A stretch of 64,000 bases of DNA, from contig NC_035443.2 of assembly GCF_002127325.2 (NCBI RefSeq), forward strand, positions 122,980,922 through 123,044,921, read 5' to 3'. Of the stretch, positions 33,063-43,665 are shown in pieces. This DNA is from Helianthus annuus. Its lineage: Eukaryota > Streptophyta > Magnoliopsida > Asterales > Asteraceae. The position numbers and the translations under genes were made by a program. The notes below the pieces were generated by a model. That model did no database searches. It was not told where the DNA came from and was given only the letters and a program-made list of their open reading frames with translations. Numbering within the stretch: the stretch's first letter is position 1; every line of letters starts with the position of its first letter.

Positions 33063-33542
33063 TAACTTATAAATAAAATGAGTTATTTTTATATAAAATA
33101 GTTTAGCTAAAATAAACTACCTTGCATATTCTTGCAATATTTTTTTACTATGCCCCTTAAGTTAAGAATACGTTACTAGAAAATAACACTTGCCTAAGTA
33201 TATCAATACTTGTCTCTCTTGAACTATCTTCTTCAAACTTAGATAATTTCTCTTGTATGTTGTAGCCCGAAATTCACCTTTTATATTAGTTAGTGTGATT
33301 AAAGTTATATAAACGTAATATATGAATGCATAAACAACCAAATTTTAGCAGAGAAACTATAAGAGTGGTAGGAGTGTAAGCGGGAGTGAGGTGTTTGAGT
33401 GAGTATCCCACGCGGGCACACCACCGCCACCCCTTGTTTAAGTGGGTGATTGACCTTGAAGCGGGGAGTAGTCACTAAGGTGGGGAAGAGGAGAGAGAAA
33501 CGGTTAATGGTGGGCCACATCCTCTTCCAACCAATCACACAT
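33063..33542. other. Intergenic sequence, nothing supported
   Basis: No coding region recognised. GGTGTTTGAGTGAG near 33390 is echoed by AGTGTTTGAGTG near 34005 beyond the next MITE, so both may belong to one older unresolved element. Confidence 0.35.
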
Positions 33543-33545
33543 TTA

Positions 33546-33958
33546 GGGTCTGTTGGGTATGGCGTAATGAAATAAATGAAAGAATGGAATGGACGAAATA
33601 ATGGAATAGAGAACGGAATGAAATGGATCATTCCATTCAATTGTGATGTTTGGTTTCTCATATAAAAGGAATCATTACTTTGTACAATTTGATAGATAAA
33701 AAAAGACGAAGTAACGAAACACAAATGTATTAAAAACGACACAAATATAATTGCATCGGTAATAATATATTAATCGTTTAACAATAATTTTTTTGATATA
33801 TATTAATATTACCAAGGAATTGAAATTGTTACGGAAGGAGTTGCATTCCTTTGGTATGATCCATTTCATTATCACATGATAACCAAACATGTTTCTTTTC
33901 ATTCCATGAGAATGATTAATTCCATTCCACCTTCAATTCCACCATACAAAACGCTACC
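33546..33958. mobile_element. Tourist-like MITE
   Basis: 413 bp between TTA duplications (33543-33545, 33959-33961). Termini GGGTCTGTTGGGTATGG and, reversed, GGTAGCGTTTTGTATGG are imperfect inverted repeats, continued by repeats of GGAATG/CATTCC. The TTA target and termini fit the PIF/Harbinger superfamily. No coding capacity. Confidence 0.65.
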
Positions 33959-34009
33959 TTAACCTTTTTTTAAGAAAAAAGATTGTTTGAGTGGAACACC
34001 CCTAGTGTT

Positions 34010-34288
34010 TGAGTGTAAAATGAAGAATAAAGAGAAGAGTTGATATGATATAAGGTGATTGATTAAATGGAGAGTTTACCACTCCGCATGTGAGAAGCAC
34101 CATTTCCACCCTAAATGGATTAAGTATGATAATCAATTTTAAGTAAGGAAACTCAAGACTTATTTCCTGTAAATCACTTAAAATTAAAGAGAGATTATTT
34201 TCCACTTTCTCATACCCTAGATTTTGACAACAAAACCCCCTTAGTATCATCTCTCGCTAGTTCAACTTTCTTTTATGGAACCTTGTGA
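34010..34288. repeat. Direct repeat S, left copy flanking copia-2
   Basis: TGAGTGTAAAATGAAG to GGAACCTTGTGA, repeated at 42686-42955 on the other side of copia-2. Differences include a 9-bp indel and a substitution near 34078. Each copy holds an open minus-strand frame of about 80 codons with no known domain, which I do not call a gene. Confidence 0.9.
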
Positions 34289-34678
34289 AACGCAGTAGTA
34301 CAGGTCAGCAGAGAATCCAGATGTGAAACGCAGCAATAAGGTTTGACATGATTGTCATCTTGATCTGGTTCCTTCTTAGGGTGCAATCTAATGATGGTGA
34401 TGATGAGAACCGATAAAGGGTAATCGGTTATGGAGAGGAGGCGATTTGATGTTATGAGTAATTAGGGTTTGTGAAACTGTCTAACCCCTTAACCTCCACA
34501 TTATTCTCCTTATATATGCACCCAGGAGGAAACCCTAATTAGTTAATAAGGGTAATTAGGCCCATCAACAATTACCAACTAATTATTTAATAGGATTGTT
34601 ATATATTTTGATCCATATAATGTAAATGATTATAATGGCTACTAGATTAAATATAATATAAAAATATTTAATCTTACA
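34289..34678 (-). repeat. copia-2 3' LTR, truncated at its outer end
   Basis: Shares GCAGTAGTACAGGTC through CTTACA with the right LTR. The outer ~55 bp are replaced by repeat S. Confidence 0.85.
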
Positions 34679-34691
34679 TTCTCCCACTTAG
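34679..34691 (-). promoter_or_regulatory. copia-2 polypurine tract
   Basis: TTCTCCCACTTAG on the plus strand, a purine run on the minus strand, directly inside the LTR end. Confidence 0.65.
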
Positions 34692-37600
34692 CCGAGTAAT
34701 CATTTACTATGAGTGTTAGATAAGCCTGATCAGGAGTTAACACTCATTTTAGCCTTAAACAAGTACTATAGCAAAGAAATACAGCCGTTGAATCATTATG
34801 CGACTCAGGACCCCCATTAATCATACTATAGCCTTAATTTAAAACCTAATCGTCATGATCAAAATACGCATAAGCCCTTTGTTTGATTTGTAACTTTATT
34901 TGTCTATATGCCATTATGTCGACTTGACATATTCTTAGAGACGTACAAAATCAAACTGGTGAGGAAAAAATTAACTAATACTTAGTCATTCATAGTACGA
35001 TATGCAGTTGCGCATGGCCATTAATTAATACCCGTCTATGAGCTCTCCTAATAAGACTTATGGGTAATAGCCCTTCAGTTATAGGATCCTTAAGCATATC
35101 ATGAATGTATTCGATACAAAACTTAGTTTCCTCAATTCGTTCATAAACGAATAATTAATTGCGTATCGAAATTTAATGCAGCACCTCTTGAACTGTTACT
35201 GTTCAAGGAGTTATGGTAGCTGACTTTATCACACTAATTCTTCAAAATATTAATTATATGGAGTTAATAAACTTATGAGTCCACTGATAAATTTCCAACA
35301 ACATTTAGTGACTATATTATGTCGTTATAACTTAGGTTGTTAATATCAGTGCATTATGACTCCTCCATGAAATAGGTTTTGTCTGCTGACATAAAGATAT
35401 ACCCAAAATTACATTCTATCATCTTTAAATATTTCAAAGTTTAGAGTAATAAACCGGTTTGAGTTCTCACTTCTTCTTCAAATTATAGCCTCATGTTTCT
35501 TTTAAAGATATTGTAATACTCCATTAGATGCTTCACATTAATATAGACAAATCTAGTGTGTTGCAATGTGAGTAATATCTAAACGAGTATAGACTTAAAC
35601 TTACATAAGGCTTCCAATTAATGAAGCGTAAATAAATAATCTCATTTATCCTATTATCCTCTAAAGGAGAGCAATATTGTTTGTTACATATGTAAGGACC
35701 CATTTAAGGTTAAACTCATGGAACAGAACTAAAGTCCCATTGGGTCTATCTCAGCTTGTTATGATATCAATCACGTAAGAGATATCCCTGAGATCTATTA
35801 TATCAAAGTTTGTGTTAACAATGCTTTGATTTATGAAACATATACTTGTCAAAAGAATATCATATATATTGGCAAGTTTATCTTAGTTTCTCCCACTCAT
35901 TTTGAGGTAGGTACATTAATCCACTTGATTGTTGATGAAAATAATTACATTAAGATTTCATCACATTATGATGTTTGCATTAACCCATACATGGATTTTA
36001 TTGGCTTATAGACAAGCTGTTCTTTAACCTTCAGTTTGAGACTTTAGGTTGTTATCTAATGAACATGTAAATGTGTCAGCCATTTGTTAGGGAAAATTGT
36101 TTTTAATGTTCATCTAATATAGCTTTAAACCATTATAAGCTACTAGAACAGTGATAATCCTCAAAGAAATCTTTGATAATTTATCTCTTCCTAAGTATAA
36201 CCTTAGACAATCAATCATGCTTCTTAGTGTCTTAACGCTTATATCAGGATTTGGTTTAGTTATGAACACTCTTAGGTAATTCAATCAAATCCCAAACGTT
36301 ATACGAACACATAAAATCAGTTTTACTAGAAAACTGTTTTATTCTATTCAGATGATTGATTTACGCTAATGGCTTGATTTTAAGAGATAGGATCATTAAA
36401 CATTTCCAAAAATCCATTTCAACTTCATTAGGGAGGTTATGTAATCACCAAAGTTAGTAGGCTTTTAAACCTAGATGACCTCCTGAGTTGATTATTGGGT
36501 TCATTAGAAGTTTCACTTTTATGGATTAGCTCTTGGTTAGGTTGCTATCATTTTCAGGATTCTAAGTTTGTAAGAGTTGGTGCAGTATGGTGTACAAGAG
36601 GTGTAATCGGAGTTAAATTCGGAGTGAAATTTAATGACACTCTTCCTCCCGCCTCTTGTATTCCTTACAAATCATGATAAGGACTTTGTCTGCTCCCACT
36701 AACCTTAGAAAACTTTAGGAACTCAGCATGCTTAGGGTCAGTATTTAACGACCAACAAATTCTAATAGAGAAACAAGTTAATGACGTTAGTCGTTGTGAT
36801 TTCTCTTGTTAAGGATTATGTTAGTTTAGGTAAGAAATCTAAGTGTGCCCACAATTAAGCAACAATGAAACTTTTGTAAGAGTAGCATTAGATTTTAAGG
36901 AGACAAGTTATGCTAGAACAGTGTCATGATGGAGCGGTGTCTTGTACAAGAGGTGCAAATTTAGGTAATGTAAAATTTTCACTCTCCCACCTCTTGCAAC
37001 TATTGCAAGTTATTATTAAGACACTTAATGCTCCCACTGATCTTTAATATCTCTAGAATGCTACAAGAGAAGTTTCAATGAGCTACGTGACGTGGGAACC
37101 TATCATATATATGTTAGACTTTATTTGATTTCTTTAATGTCCAGATATCATAAGAAACTTTAGGGACATATTTAATAGAAATCTTATTAAGTATATATAT
37201 GAATAGATTTCTTCTAAGACCGTGAGCCATATGCGACAAAATTTAGATACAAGTTGATAGTCTTTTAAATGATAAATGAATTATGTCTGAATATTCCATT
37301 TGGAATAAGGTCCACGAATGTCAATGAATGACTTATGATGGACCCATACTTATTCTTGAAGCCAAGTAATATTTAGGGCTTTAACATCATGATTTAAAAT
37401 CACTTAGAATGAGATTAGATGAAAAAATCATTCTCATTAACCATGTCACGATTTCTCATGAATTTTGGTTATAATGGATGAAATTTGTAAGTCTCATTTT
37501 CCTTTTGTCAAATTCTCAATTACATGATGACAAAAGTTGTGAAAATGTAAGGTATCATCTAGTTTCATCTTAGTAATGTTACTATCCAGATATTTAGAAC

Positions 37601-38836
37601 AAATAAGATGAGAGTTTAAGATAAGTGTGACTTTATGTTGACTATGCAAACCTCACAACCTTCATAACATTGCTTAATTATGATACTATATTTTGATTAA
37701 TATTCAGAATTTGTAAGGTATCGAATAGCTTTGTTAGAAGACTGCTTATTATGGTTCTTATAGCCTTAACAATTAATTTTGTCACTAATTCTCATGTTAG
37801 TTATTTGTCGAATTCTAGTAAAGAAACGTATGGAACTAGAGTCAACTAATCATCTGTTAATTGGAATATTAAAATTATCAGACTTAAATATCATTAGGAA
37901 ATGACTACCTAATTAACTTATCCAACCGTTCTTCGAAATAATGGATAGTCTTGTTGCTTATGCCTAGTCTAATGGCATAATTATGCAATGAGATTTTCCC
38001 TTGAAGAACCTTAGAGTTGGGATTCTGTACTTGTATTTTGTCTATGGACCTTAAAACAATCCTCTTTTAAACTTTAAGTGGTTGTAAGGTGAGTAACAAC
38101 TTATTTTCCAGCTTCAAACATTTATTTCTTTGTACATATGTTGCTTATCAACACACTCATTATACTTTGGTACTTTTGAGTGTTATAGTTGATTTATAAG
38201 GCATCAAATTGTACAAGTGAAAATCTTAGTATGTAATGTACTGAAAAAATGTACTTATTTCCATGCGTAAGCCCTTAACTTTATGGGTCATGGTATTGTA
38301 CATTATTATGTATTCACATATACCACTTAGCTTTATAGTTTAGAATTTTAAATGAAGGCATGCATCTTAGGAGTTCTAGTGATTATTCCACAATGATAGA
38401 TTAGTCTTAGGAAAGACTTAATCTAGAATAACCTTTTAGTGACAACACTTATTCTTGATTATCATAAGAGACATCATGTTCGAATTATCCTAATCATCAT
38501 GCTCTACTTTTCTTCTGTAGTGCTTTATCAGAAGAGAGCAATAGGATCATCGTGTCTTAAGAAATAATCAAGGATTTAATTTAAGAGCTAATTCTTATAG
38601 AAACTTTAAATAAAGCTAAACATTTTAGGTTTAAGAATTAGAGTGGATGAGATATTGATTTATAGAAGAAAGTTATAGTGAGTAACATTATGGGTACTAA
38701 GAGTAAGGCAGACAAAATGATCACAAAAATTAATTGAGGATCATTAATATAAGGATCATTATGTGAAGAGGTTGTGATGTGTCTATTACTAACATCAAAA
38801 TAATAGACTACTTAAAGTTCTACTTAAACGAAGACA
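34692..38836 (-). other. copia-2 interior, decayed non-coding
   Basis: AT-rich, no long frame on either strand. Faint copia similarity remains at 35030-35130 on the minus strand. The rest shows no recognisable domain. Confidence 0.5.
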
Positions 38837-39080
38837 AAACAGCTTTGGCCAGAGGTGTAATCATTTAAGCATGTGTGAAAAGTGGTTGTAACAAATCAGC
38901 TTTGGCCAGAAATTGAGACAATCACTTTAGTTATGCACTTGTTAAGTATGCCATCTATGAAGGAATTAAATCAGCTTTGGCCAGATATTAAGACATTCAT
39001 GTTTATGATGCACACTTAACATAGCTTTCGTAATACTTGGATGATAAGTAGATGCATCAAATCAGCTTTGGCCAGAAGTG
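38837..39080. repeat. Four spaced copies of AAATCAGCTTTGGCCAGA
   Basis: Near-identical words at about 38838-38854, 38893-38910, 38968-38985 and 39058-39076, separated by 55-90 bp of dissimilar sequence. Confidence 0.85.
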
Positions 39081-39189
39081 ATACATCAGAAGCTCATTCA
39101 AGTTAAGCCATTTTGGTTTTGTAAAACATTATTTGATCCTCATTAATTAACTAACTAATTACAAAAACCAATTATTTAGTAGCAAACCA

Positions 39190-39285
39190 CCTGTTAGCGC
39201 GGATCGAACTCCGCGATGAGTTCGCTGGGGTTGCAGGGGAACAACGTGCCCCCGCATGGGGTTCGGGGCGGAGCCCCGAGCTAAA
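39190..39285. other. GC-rich palindromic patch in the copia-2 leader
   Basis: GCGCGGATCGAACTCCGCG and GGGGCGGAGCCCCG-type dyads form a GC island in AT-rich surroundings. It could form stable RNA stems in the element transcript. Function unknown. Confidence 0.5.
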
Positions 39286-39329
39286 TCTTAGTTCACATTA
39301 AACAGCCTAAAATAATGAGGTTTCAAGTC

Positions 39330-39825
39330 TGTTATGAGATCTTGAGTCAGTTATGAGGTCTCGAGTGAGATCTCGAGTCAAGTCTCGACTCAGCTTATAA
39401 CATTATGAGGTCTCGACTCATTAATGGTCTCGAGTCGCAACCTCAGTATCTCGAGTCGTAATCATGGTCTCGACTGCTGTGAATTATGAGATCTCGACTC
39501 CTTATGAGGTCTCGAGTCGCAACCATGGTCTCGAGTTGTGACCTTGTAGTCTCGAGTTGTAGCTTTATGGTCTCGAGTCGCAACCTTATGGTCTCGAGTT
39601 GTGACCTTATGGTCTCGAGTCGAGACCTTTGTTTCGAGTTGTAAAGGTTGAAGCCCTTAGTTGAAACCTCAGTAGTCTCGAGTCGAAAACTTATGGTCTC
39701 GAGTCGAAATCGTTGTCTCGAGTTATAAATATTTGAGAACACTTATGATTTCGAGTTGAGACCTTGTGGTCTTGATTCGAGATCTTGGTCTCGAGTCGAA
39801 ACCTGATGGTCTCGAGTCCACTGTA
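39330..39825. repeat. CTCGAGTCG minisatellite in the copia-2 leader
   Basis: Fifteen CTCGAG sites and several variants in about 500 bp, mostly within an ~18-22 bp unit of the form TTATGGTCTCGAGTCGAAACC with interruptions. It lies 0.5-1 kb inside the 5' LTR, on the gag side of the primer site. Confidence 0.9.
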
Positions 39826-40322
39826 ACAGCTGTTAATGTAAAATCATAACTGAAAATTCGAATTCTTAGGAATTGTGATAGAATTTCCTGTTTTAACATT
39901 GATCTAATTTTAACAGAATATTTCGAAAATCATAATCTGTTTATCCTTTTAACAGATTTCGAAAATTCTCATTAGACAAAACAGATCAAAATTAGGAAAA
40001 ACATTCAACAATTCTAATTATATTCCAAAACATAAAGGAATTTCAAATTTTCCTAAGAACACATGATGAACCCTAAAAATAAAAACATGATTCTGGAACC
40101 CGAAACCTGAATTTTAAGGGTTTTAAACAGATTTCGGTACAATTAAGATTTACCATTATGATTTCGAGTGAACTTTTATTATCCTTTTTCCGAAAAAAAC
40201 AATGATTTCGGCACATATGACTCGAAACCAGCCGTGAATTTTATTGAGTTTTCAAAACTTCTGTTTTCCAGATTTCAATCCCAGAATAATGGATACGAAA
40301 ACAGAACTGACTAATCAACATA

Positions 40323-40335
40323 TGCTCTGATACCA
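40323..40335 (-). promoter_or_regulatory. copia-2 primer-binding site (initiator Met tRNA)
   Basis: Minus strand TGGTATCAGAGCA two bases inside the LTR start at 40338. Confidence 0.88.
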
Positions 40336-40769
40336 CATGTTGGTCAGTTCTGTTTTAGGCATAATGGAAAACATGAAAAACATACCTGATTGCAGTAGTA
40401 CAGGTCAGCAGAGAATCCAGATGTGAAACGCAGCAATAAGGTTTGACATGATTGTCATCTTGATCTGGTTCCTCCTTAGGGTGCAATCTAATGATGGTGA
40501 TGATGAGAACCGATAAAGGGTAATCGGTTATGGAGAGGAGGCGATTTGATGTTATGAGTAATTAGGGTTTGTGAAACTGTCTAACCCCTTAACCTCCACA
40601 TTATTCTCCTTATATATGCACCCAGGAGGAAACCCTAATTAGTTAATAAGGGTAATTAGGCCCATCAACAATTACCAACTAATTATTTAATAGGATTGTT
40701 ATATATTTTGATCCATATAATGTAAATGATTATAATGGCTACTAGATTAAATATAATATAAAAATATTT

Positions 40770-41032
40770 TGATACGGATCGCGTGCGATCAAATGGCTCA
40801 AGAACAATTGATTAAGCAAAGACGATAAAATGAACCAAAGGTTCCAAGAACAAAGTTCTTTATAATCAAATTCAAGAAAAACTCATCAAATAATAAACCC
40901 TAAATCCCCTTATAGAGGTGAGGAAGCTAAATAATCCAGAATCATAATATCAGGAAACTAAATAAAAAAGATTACGAAATTAAAATTCAAATAACTGATA
41001 GAATTAATCTCCAAATTAATATCCCTGCATCA
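40770..41032 (-). repeat. Mini-LTR element, 3' LTR
   Basis: TGATACGGATCG to CCCTGCATCA. Beyond the first ~70 bp it reads the same as its partner; the first ~70 bp hold about a dozen differences. Confidence 0.88.
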
Positions 41033-42380
41033 TACTCCCCGTCTTCGAAAAAAACTCGTCCTCGAGTTTTGCCTTCGGATCAAAGCCACCTGGATCAAAA
41101 GGAACATCAACCCGATTCCCATTTATTATTGTTATCATGACTCGCCTAAACATCTTAACTTCACATGTCGTATCGCCTAACTGACTGGTGCCACCTGGGT
41201 CGAATGAAGTATTGGAATGCATCTTATCCACTAGCGAGTAAAAATCTAATTCACCCATCTTTGGCCCGTCCGCTAGATCACTATAATTCTCTGGCCCACT
41301 CGTTTGTTTAACTTCTACACATGTTTGGGGTACAAGCTTTGAATGAAGTGGATATGCATTATGTTTTGAACTATTTAATTTGCAAGGAGCATTTATACTC
41401 CCACCATTATAATGATCCATGGCATTATCTTTGTGTTGCTCTCCCATCGAAAGTCTACATGGACCACCACTCATAGTACTTAAATATAATGGACCAGTAA
41501 GATTATATGGAATTTTACAATTTTTCGTGCATAAATATGGCTCCACTGAGTCGTTTAATTCTATGGCATCCTTTTCAAAGATATCATTCTCATGCACATG
41601 ATCGCACATTCCAACAATATCACCTACATAATTGGCAATATTAATCTTTTGAGTATTCAAATTATCTCCTTTCAATTGAAATCCCATAATTCTTGCGTCA
41701 ACATTCGATCCGATAATTTCCCTCGGCATAAAAGACGAGATTACAAGCGAAGCTACTGAACCGCTAATCACCACCGTAGGGCCGCCACCTTTAACATCTT
41801 TAACATTACAGACATTCTTTAAACCCACTATAGATTTTTTCCTTAGTATGGGAGTTAGATACCCATCATCTAGAGACTTTAATCCCAATTTCAACCTATA
41901 CTGTTGTGATACTAATGGAGTAGAAACCAAGGTAGGAGAAAATGCAATATAATAAGAAATATTTAAACATTCCAAAGTTACCTGCGAGCTTCTTCGATAA
42001 TCCCAGGAACGCATATGACCACCATTAACCACTGCGATCTTCGGACTCAAGGAATTCTCACTCAATCTCACGGCTTCATCGAAACGACAACGATATGAAC
42101 CACCGGTTGCCCAAGCATACCACACATCATCCTCATACTCATCAAATACGGGAGAAGAATCATAGATAAGGTTAGGATCCTCGTTGCCTCGGGCGGCGAA
42201 TCTACGGGGATGATAACCATCACATGATTCACGAAAGTTTTCATGGTCCACAATCTCGTTGCCTCGGGCGGCGAATCTACGAGAATGATCACCATATCCT
42301 CGCGGATTAAAAGGAACTCCGTCGTTGCCTCCGGCGGCGAATCTACGAACGAAAGTTTCTTCTTTTCCACGTAGAGCCAT
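41016..42380 (-). CDS. Unknown 454-residue protein of the mini-LTR element
   Basis: ATG 42380 lies 27 bp inside the 5' LTR, 13 bp past the primer site, and the frame stays open to 41016, ending just inside the 3' LTR. Residues 10-70 hold three repeats of (R)RRFAA(R/G)GN spaced by Gly/Asp/His-rich linkers. Then DEYEDDVWYAW is acidic and aromatic. The middle (residues 150-330) has no motif I know; Cys and His are scattered without a clear zinc-knuckle spacing. The C-terminus, NRVDVPFDPGGFDPKAKLEDEFF, recalls the short tail after the last pol domain in some gypsy elements, which hints that the frame joins a gag-like start to a pol end. No function is assigned. The intact frame in a recent insertion suggests it may be maintained. 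Confidence 0.7.
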   Translation of the reverse strand: MALRGKEETFVRRFAAGGNDGVPFNPRGYGDHSRRFAARGNEIVDHENFRESCDGYHPRRFAARGNEDPNLIYDSSPVFDEYEDDVWYAWATGGSYRCRFDEAVRLSENSLSPKIAVVNGGHMRSWDYRRSSQVTLECLNISYYIAFSPTLVSTPLVSQQYRLKLGLKSLDDGYLTPILRKKSIVGLKNVCNVKDVKGGGPTVVISGSVASLVISSFMPREIIGSNVDARIMGFQLKGDNLNTQKINIANYVGDIVGMCDHVHENDIFEKDAIELNDSVEPYLCTKNCKIPYNLTGPLYLSTMSGGPCRLSMGEQHKDNAMDHYNGGSINAPCKLNSSKHNAYPLHSKLVPQTCVEVKQTSGPENYSDLADGPKMGELDFYSLVDKMHSNTSFDPGGTSQLGDTTCEVKMFRRVMITIINGNRVDVPFDPGGFDPKAKLEDEFFSKTGSMMQGY

Positions 42381-42393
42381 TTGAAAACCAAAA

Positions 42394-42405
42394 GCTCTGA
42401 TACCA
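42394..42405 (-). promoter_or_regulatory. Mini-LTR primer-binding site
   Basis: Minus strand TGGTATCAGAGC, complementary to initiator Met tRNA, two bases inside the LTR. Confidence 0.88.
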
Positions 42406-42407
42406 AA

Positions 42408-42671
42408 TGATACAGTTCGGACGCGTACTCAAATGGCTCAAGAACAATTGATAACCAAAGACGATAAATCGAACCAAAGGTTCCAAGAACAAAGTTCTTT
42501 ATAATCAAATTCAAGAAAAACTCATCAAATAATAAACCCTAAATCCCCTTATAGAGGTGAGGAAGCTAAATAATCCAGAATCATAATATCAGGAAACTAA
42601 ATAAAAAAGATTACGAAATTAAAATTCAAATAACTGATAGAATTAATCTCCAAATTAATATCCCTGCATCA
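42408..42671 (-). repeat. Mini-LTR element, 5' LTR
   Basis: TGATACAGTTCGG to CCCTGCATCA. Minus-strand CTATAAGG is a weak TATA candidate in both LTRs. Confidence 0.88.
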
Positions 42672-42685
42672 TATTTAATCTTACA

Positions 42686-42955
42686 TGAGTGTAAAATGAA
42701 GAATAAAGAGAAGAGTTGATATGATATAAGGTGATTGATTAAATGGAGAGTTTATCACTCCGCATGTGAGAAGCACCATTTCCACCCTAAATGGATTAAG
42801 TATGATAATCAAAGGAAACTCAAGACTTATTTCCTGTAAATCACTTAAAATTAAAGAGAGATTATTTTCCACTTTCTCATACCCTAGATTTTGACAACAA
42901 AACCCCCTTAGTATCATCTCTCGCTAGTTCAACTTTCTTTTATGGAACCTTGTGA
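42686..42955. repeat. Direct repeat S, right copy flanking copia-2
   Basis: 270-bp partner of 34010-34288, beginning directly at the LTR end. After its last base (GTGA) the sequence continues as CACAACCCGAG, unlike the left copy, which joins the LTR. Confidence 0.9.
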
Positions 42956-43417
42956 CACAACCCGAGTCAGATAGTGTTTGCGAAACTAAAGATTGGTTTT
43001 GTTATTGTTTAGCACTTTGAGCATCTACAATTAGAGGCTCGCATACCCATCTCTCCTGCATGATAGTAGCTGTCTAGAAAACTCTTCACACGCCACACCA
43101 AATCTTTTTGACCTCCTTTATGGACCGCCCGTTTCCATGAAGGGGCCCATCTCTTCTCCCTCTCCACGTCGGTCCCCTCTCTCCTCCACCTTGGGCCTCT
43201 CTTCTTAACTTTTGCATCCATTAGGGTCAAAAGACCTCATTGTAAATGCCCTTGTTATTTTTCAATGCACAATTGCTAATATACAAAAACCTTTTTACTT
43301 AGGTTAGTGCTCATTAGTAATAACTGATTTATTATTAATTTTATTACTCTTGTTCTTGGATTGAGCACTCTCGGCAAGTCATTTGTTTGGGATCTGATCC
43401 TCTATTAGTTTGTAACC
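42956..43417. other. Intergenic sequence, nothing supported
   Basis: C/T-rich then AT-rich sequence with short frames only. Confidence 0.35.
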
Positions 43418-43665
43418 TTAGGCCATGTGTAGTCATAAAGCCCTTTTGGGGGCGTTATGCGACATGTGGCATGACACGTCAGCAAGGGGCTTTATGGGGC
43501 GTTATGCAATTTGAGGCCGTAGTCATAAAGCCCCTTTGTCATCATTACTCAATTAATTTAATTTTCATTTTTTTAATTAATTTATAAGTTTTATAAAATT
43601 AAAAAACATTCCATTAAATAAAAAACAATACATTAAAGAAAAAAAATTACACCTAGAAAATAAAT

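Larger units (their letters stand above)
40770..42671 (-). mobile_element. 1.9-kb mini-LTR retroelement with one intact ORF
   Basis: LTRs 40770-41032 (263 bp) and 42408-42671 (264 bp), both TGATAC...GCATCA, flanked by the perfect duplication TATTT at 40765-40769 and 42672-42676. The initiator-Met primer site is at 42394-42405, and a purine tract on the minus strand at 41033-41047. The interior is only about 1.37 kb and is almost entirely one minus-strand ORF. There is no protease, integrase or reverse transcriptase, so it must be moved in trans. In size it is TRIM-like, but a coding interior is unusual for that class. It sits inside the LTR of the young copia-2, so it moved recently. Confidence 0.88.
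34289..42685 (-). mobile_element. Copia-type LTR element without coding capacity (copia-2)
   Basis: Minus-strand element. The right LTR 40338-42685 starts TGTTGGTCAG and ends CTTACA, and the primer site for initiator Met tRNA lies beside it. The left LTR 34289-34678 lacks about the first 55 bp and joins repeat S. A C/T run (minus-strand polypurine tract) follows at 34679. Across about 385 shared bases the LTRs differ at one position by eye. The 5.6-kb interior has no open frame over about 100 codons; traces such as HDMLKDPITEGL near 35070 look like a decayed copia pol end. Confidence 0.8.
40338..42685 (-). repeat. copia-2 5' LTR split by a mini-LTR element
   Basis: About 441 bp once the 1,902-bp insertion and one TATTT duplication are removed. 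Minus-strand TATATAAGG near 40607-40617 gives the promoter. Confidence 0.85.

Noticed and set aside
33305..33742. 145-codon minus-strand frame
   Set aside because: It runs across the edge of a MITE into flanking sequence, so the composite frame is accidental.
34002..34250. 82-codon minus-strand frame, repeated at 42681-42917
   Set aside because: Conservation is explained by duplication of repeat S; the frame suffers a 9-bp change, has no domain and no promoter.
39443..39742. 99-codon minus-strand frame over the CTCGAG array
   Set aside because: Its RLETI repeats only mirror the minisatellite; no start context or family.
39330..39825. CRISPR-like array of short repeats
   Set aside because: Repeats are irregular, partly overlapping in content and in a plant retrotransposon leader; no cas genes and wrong kind of genome.
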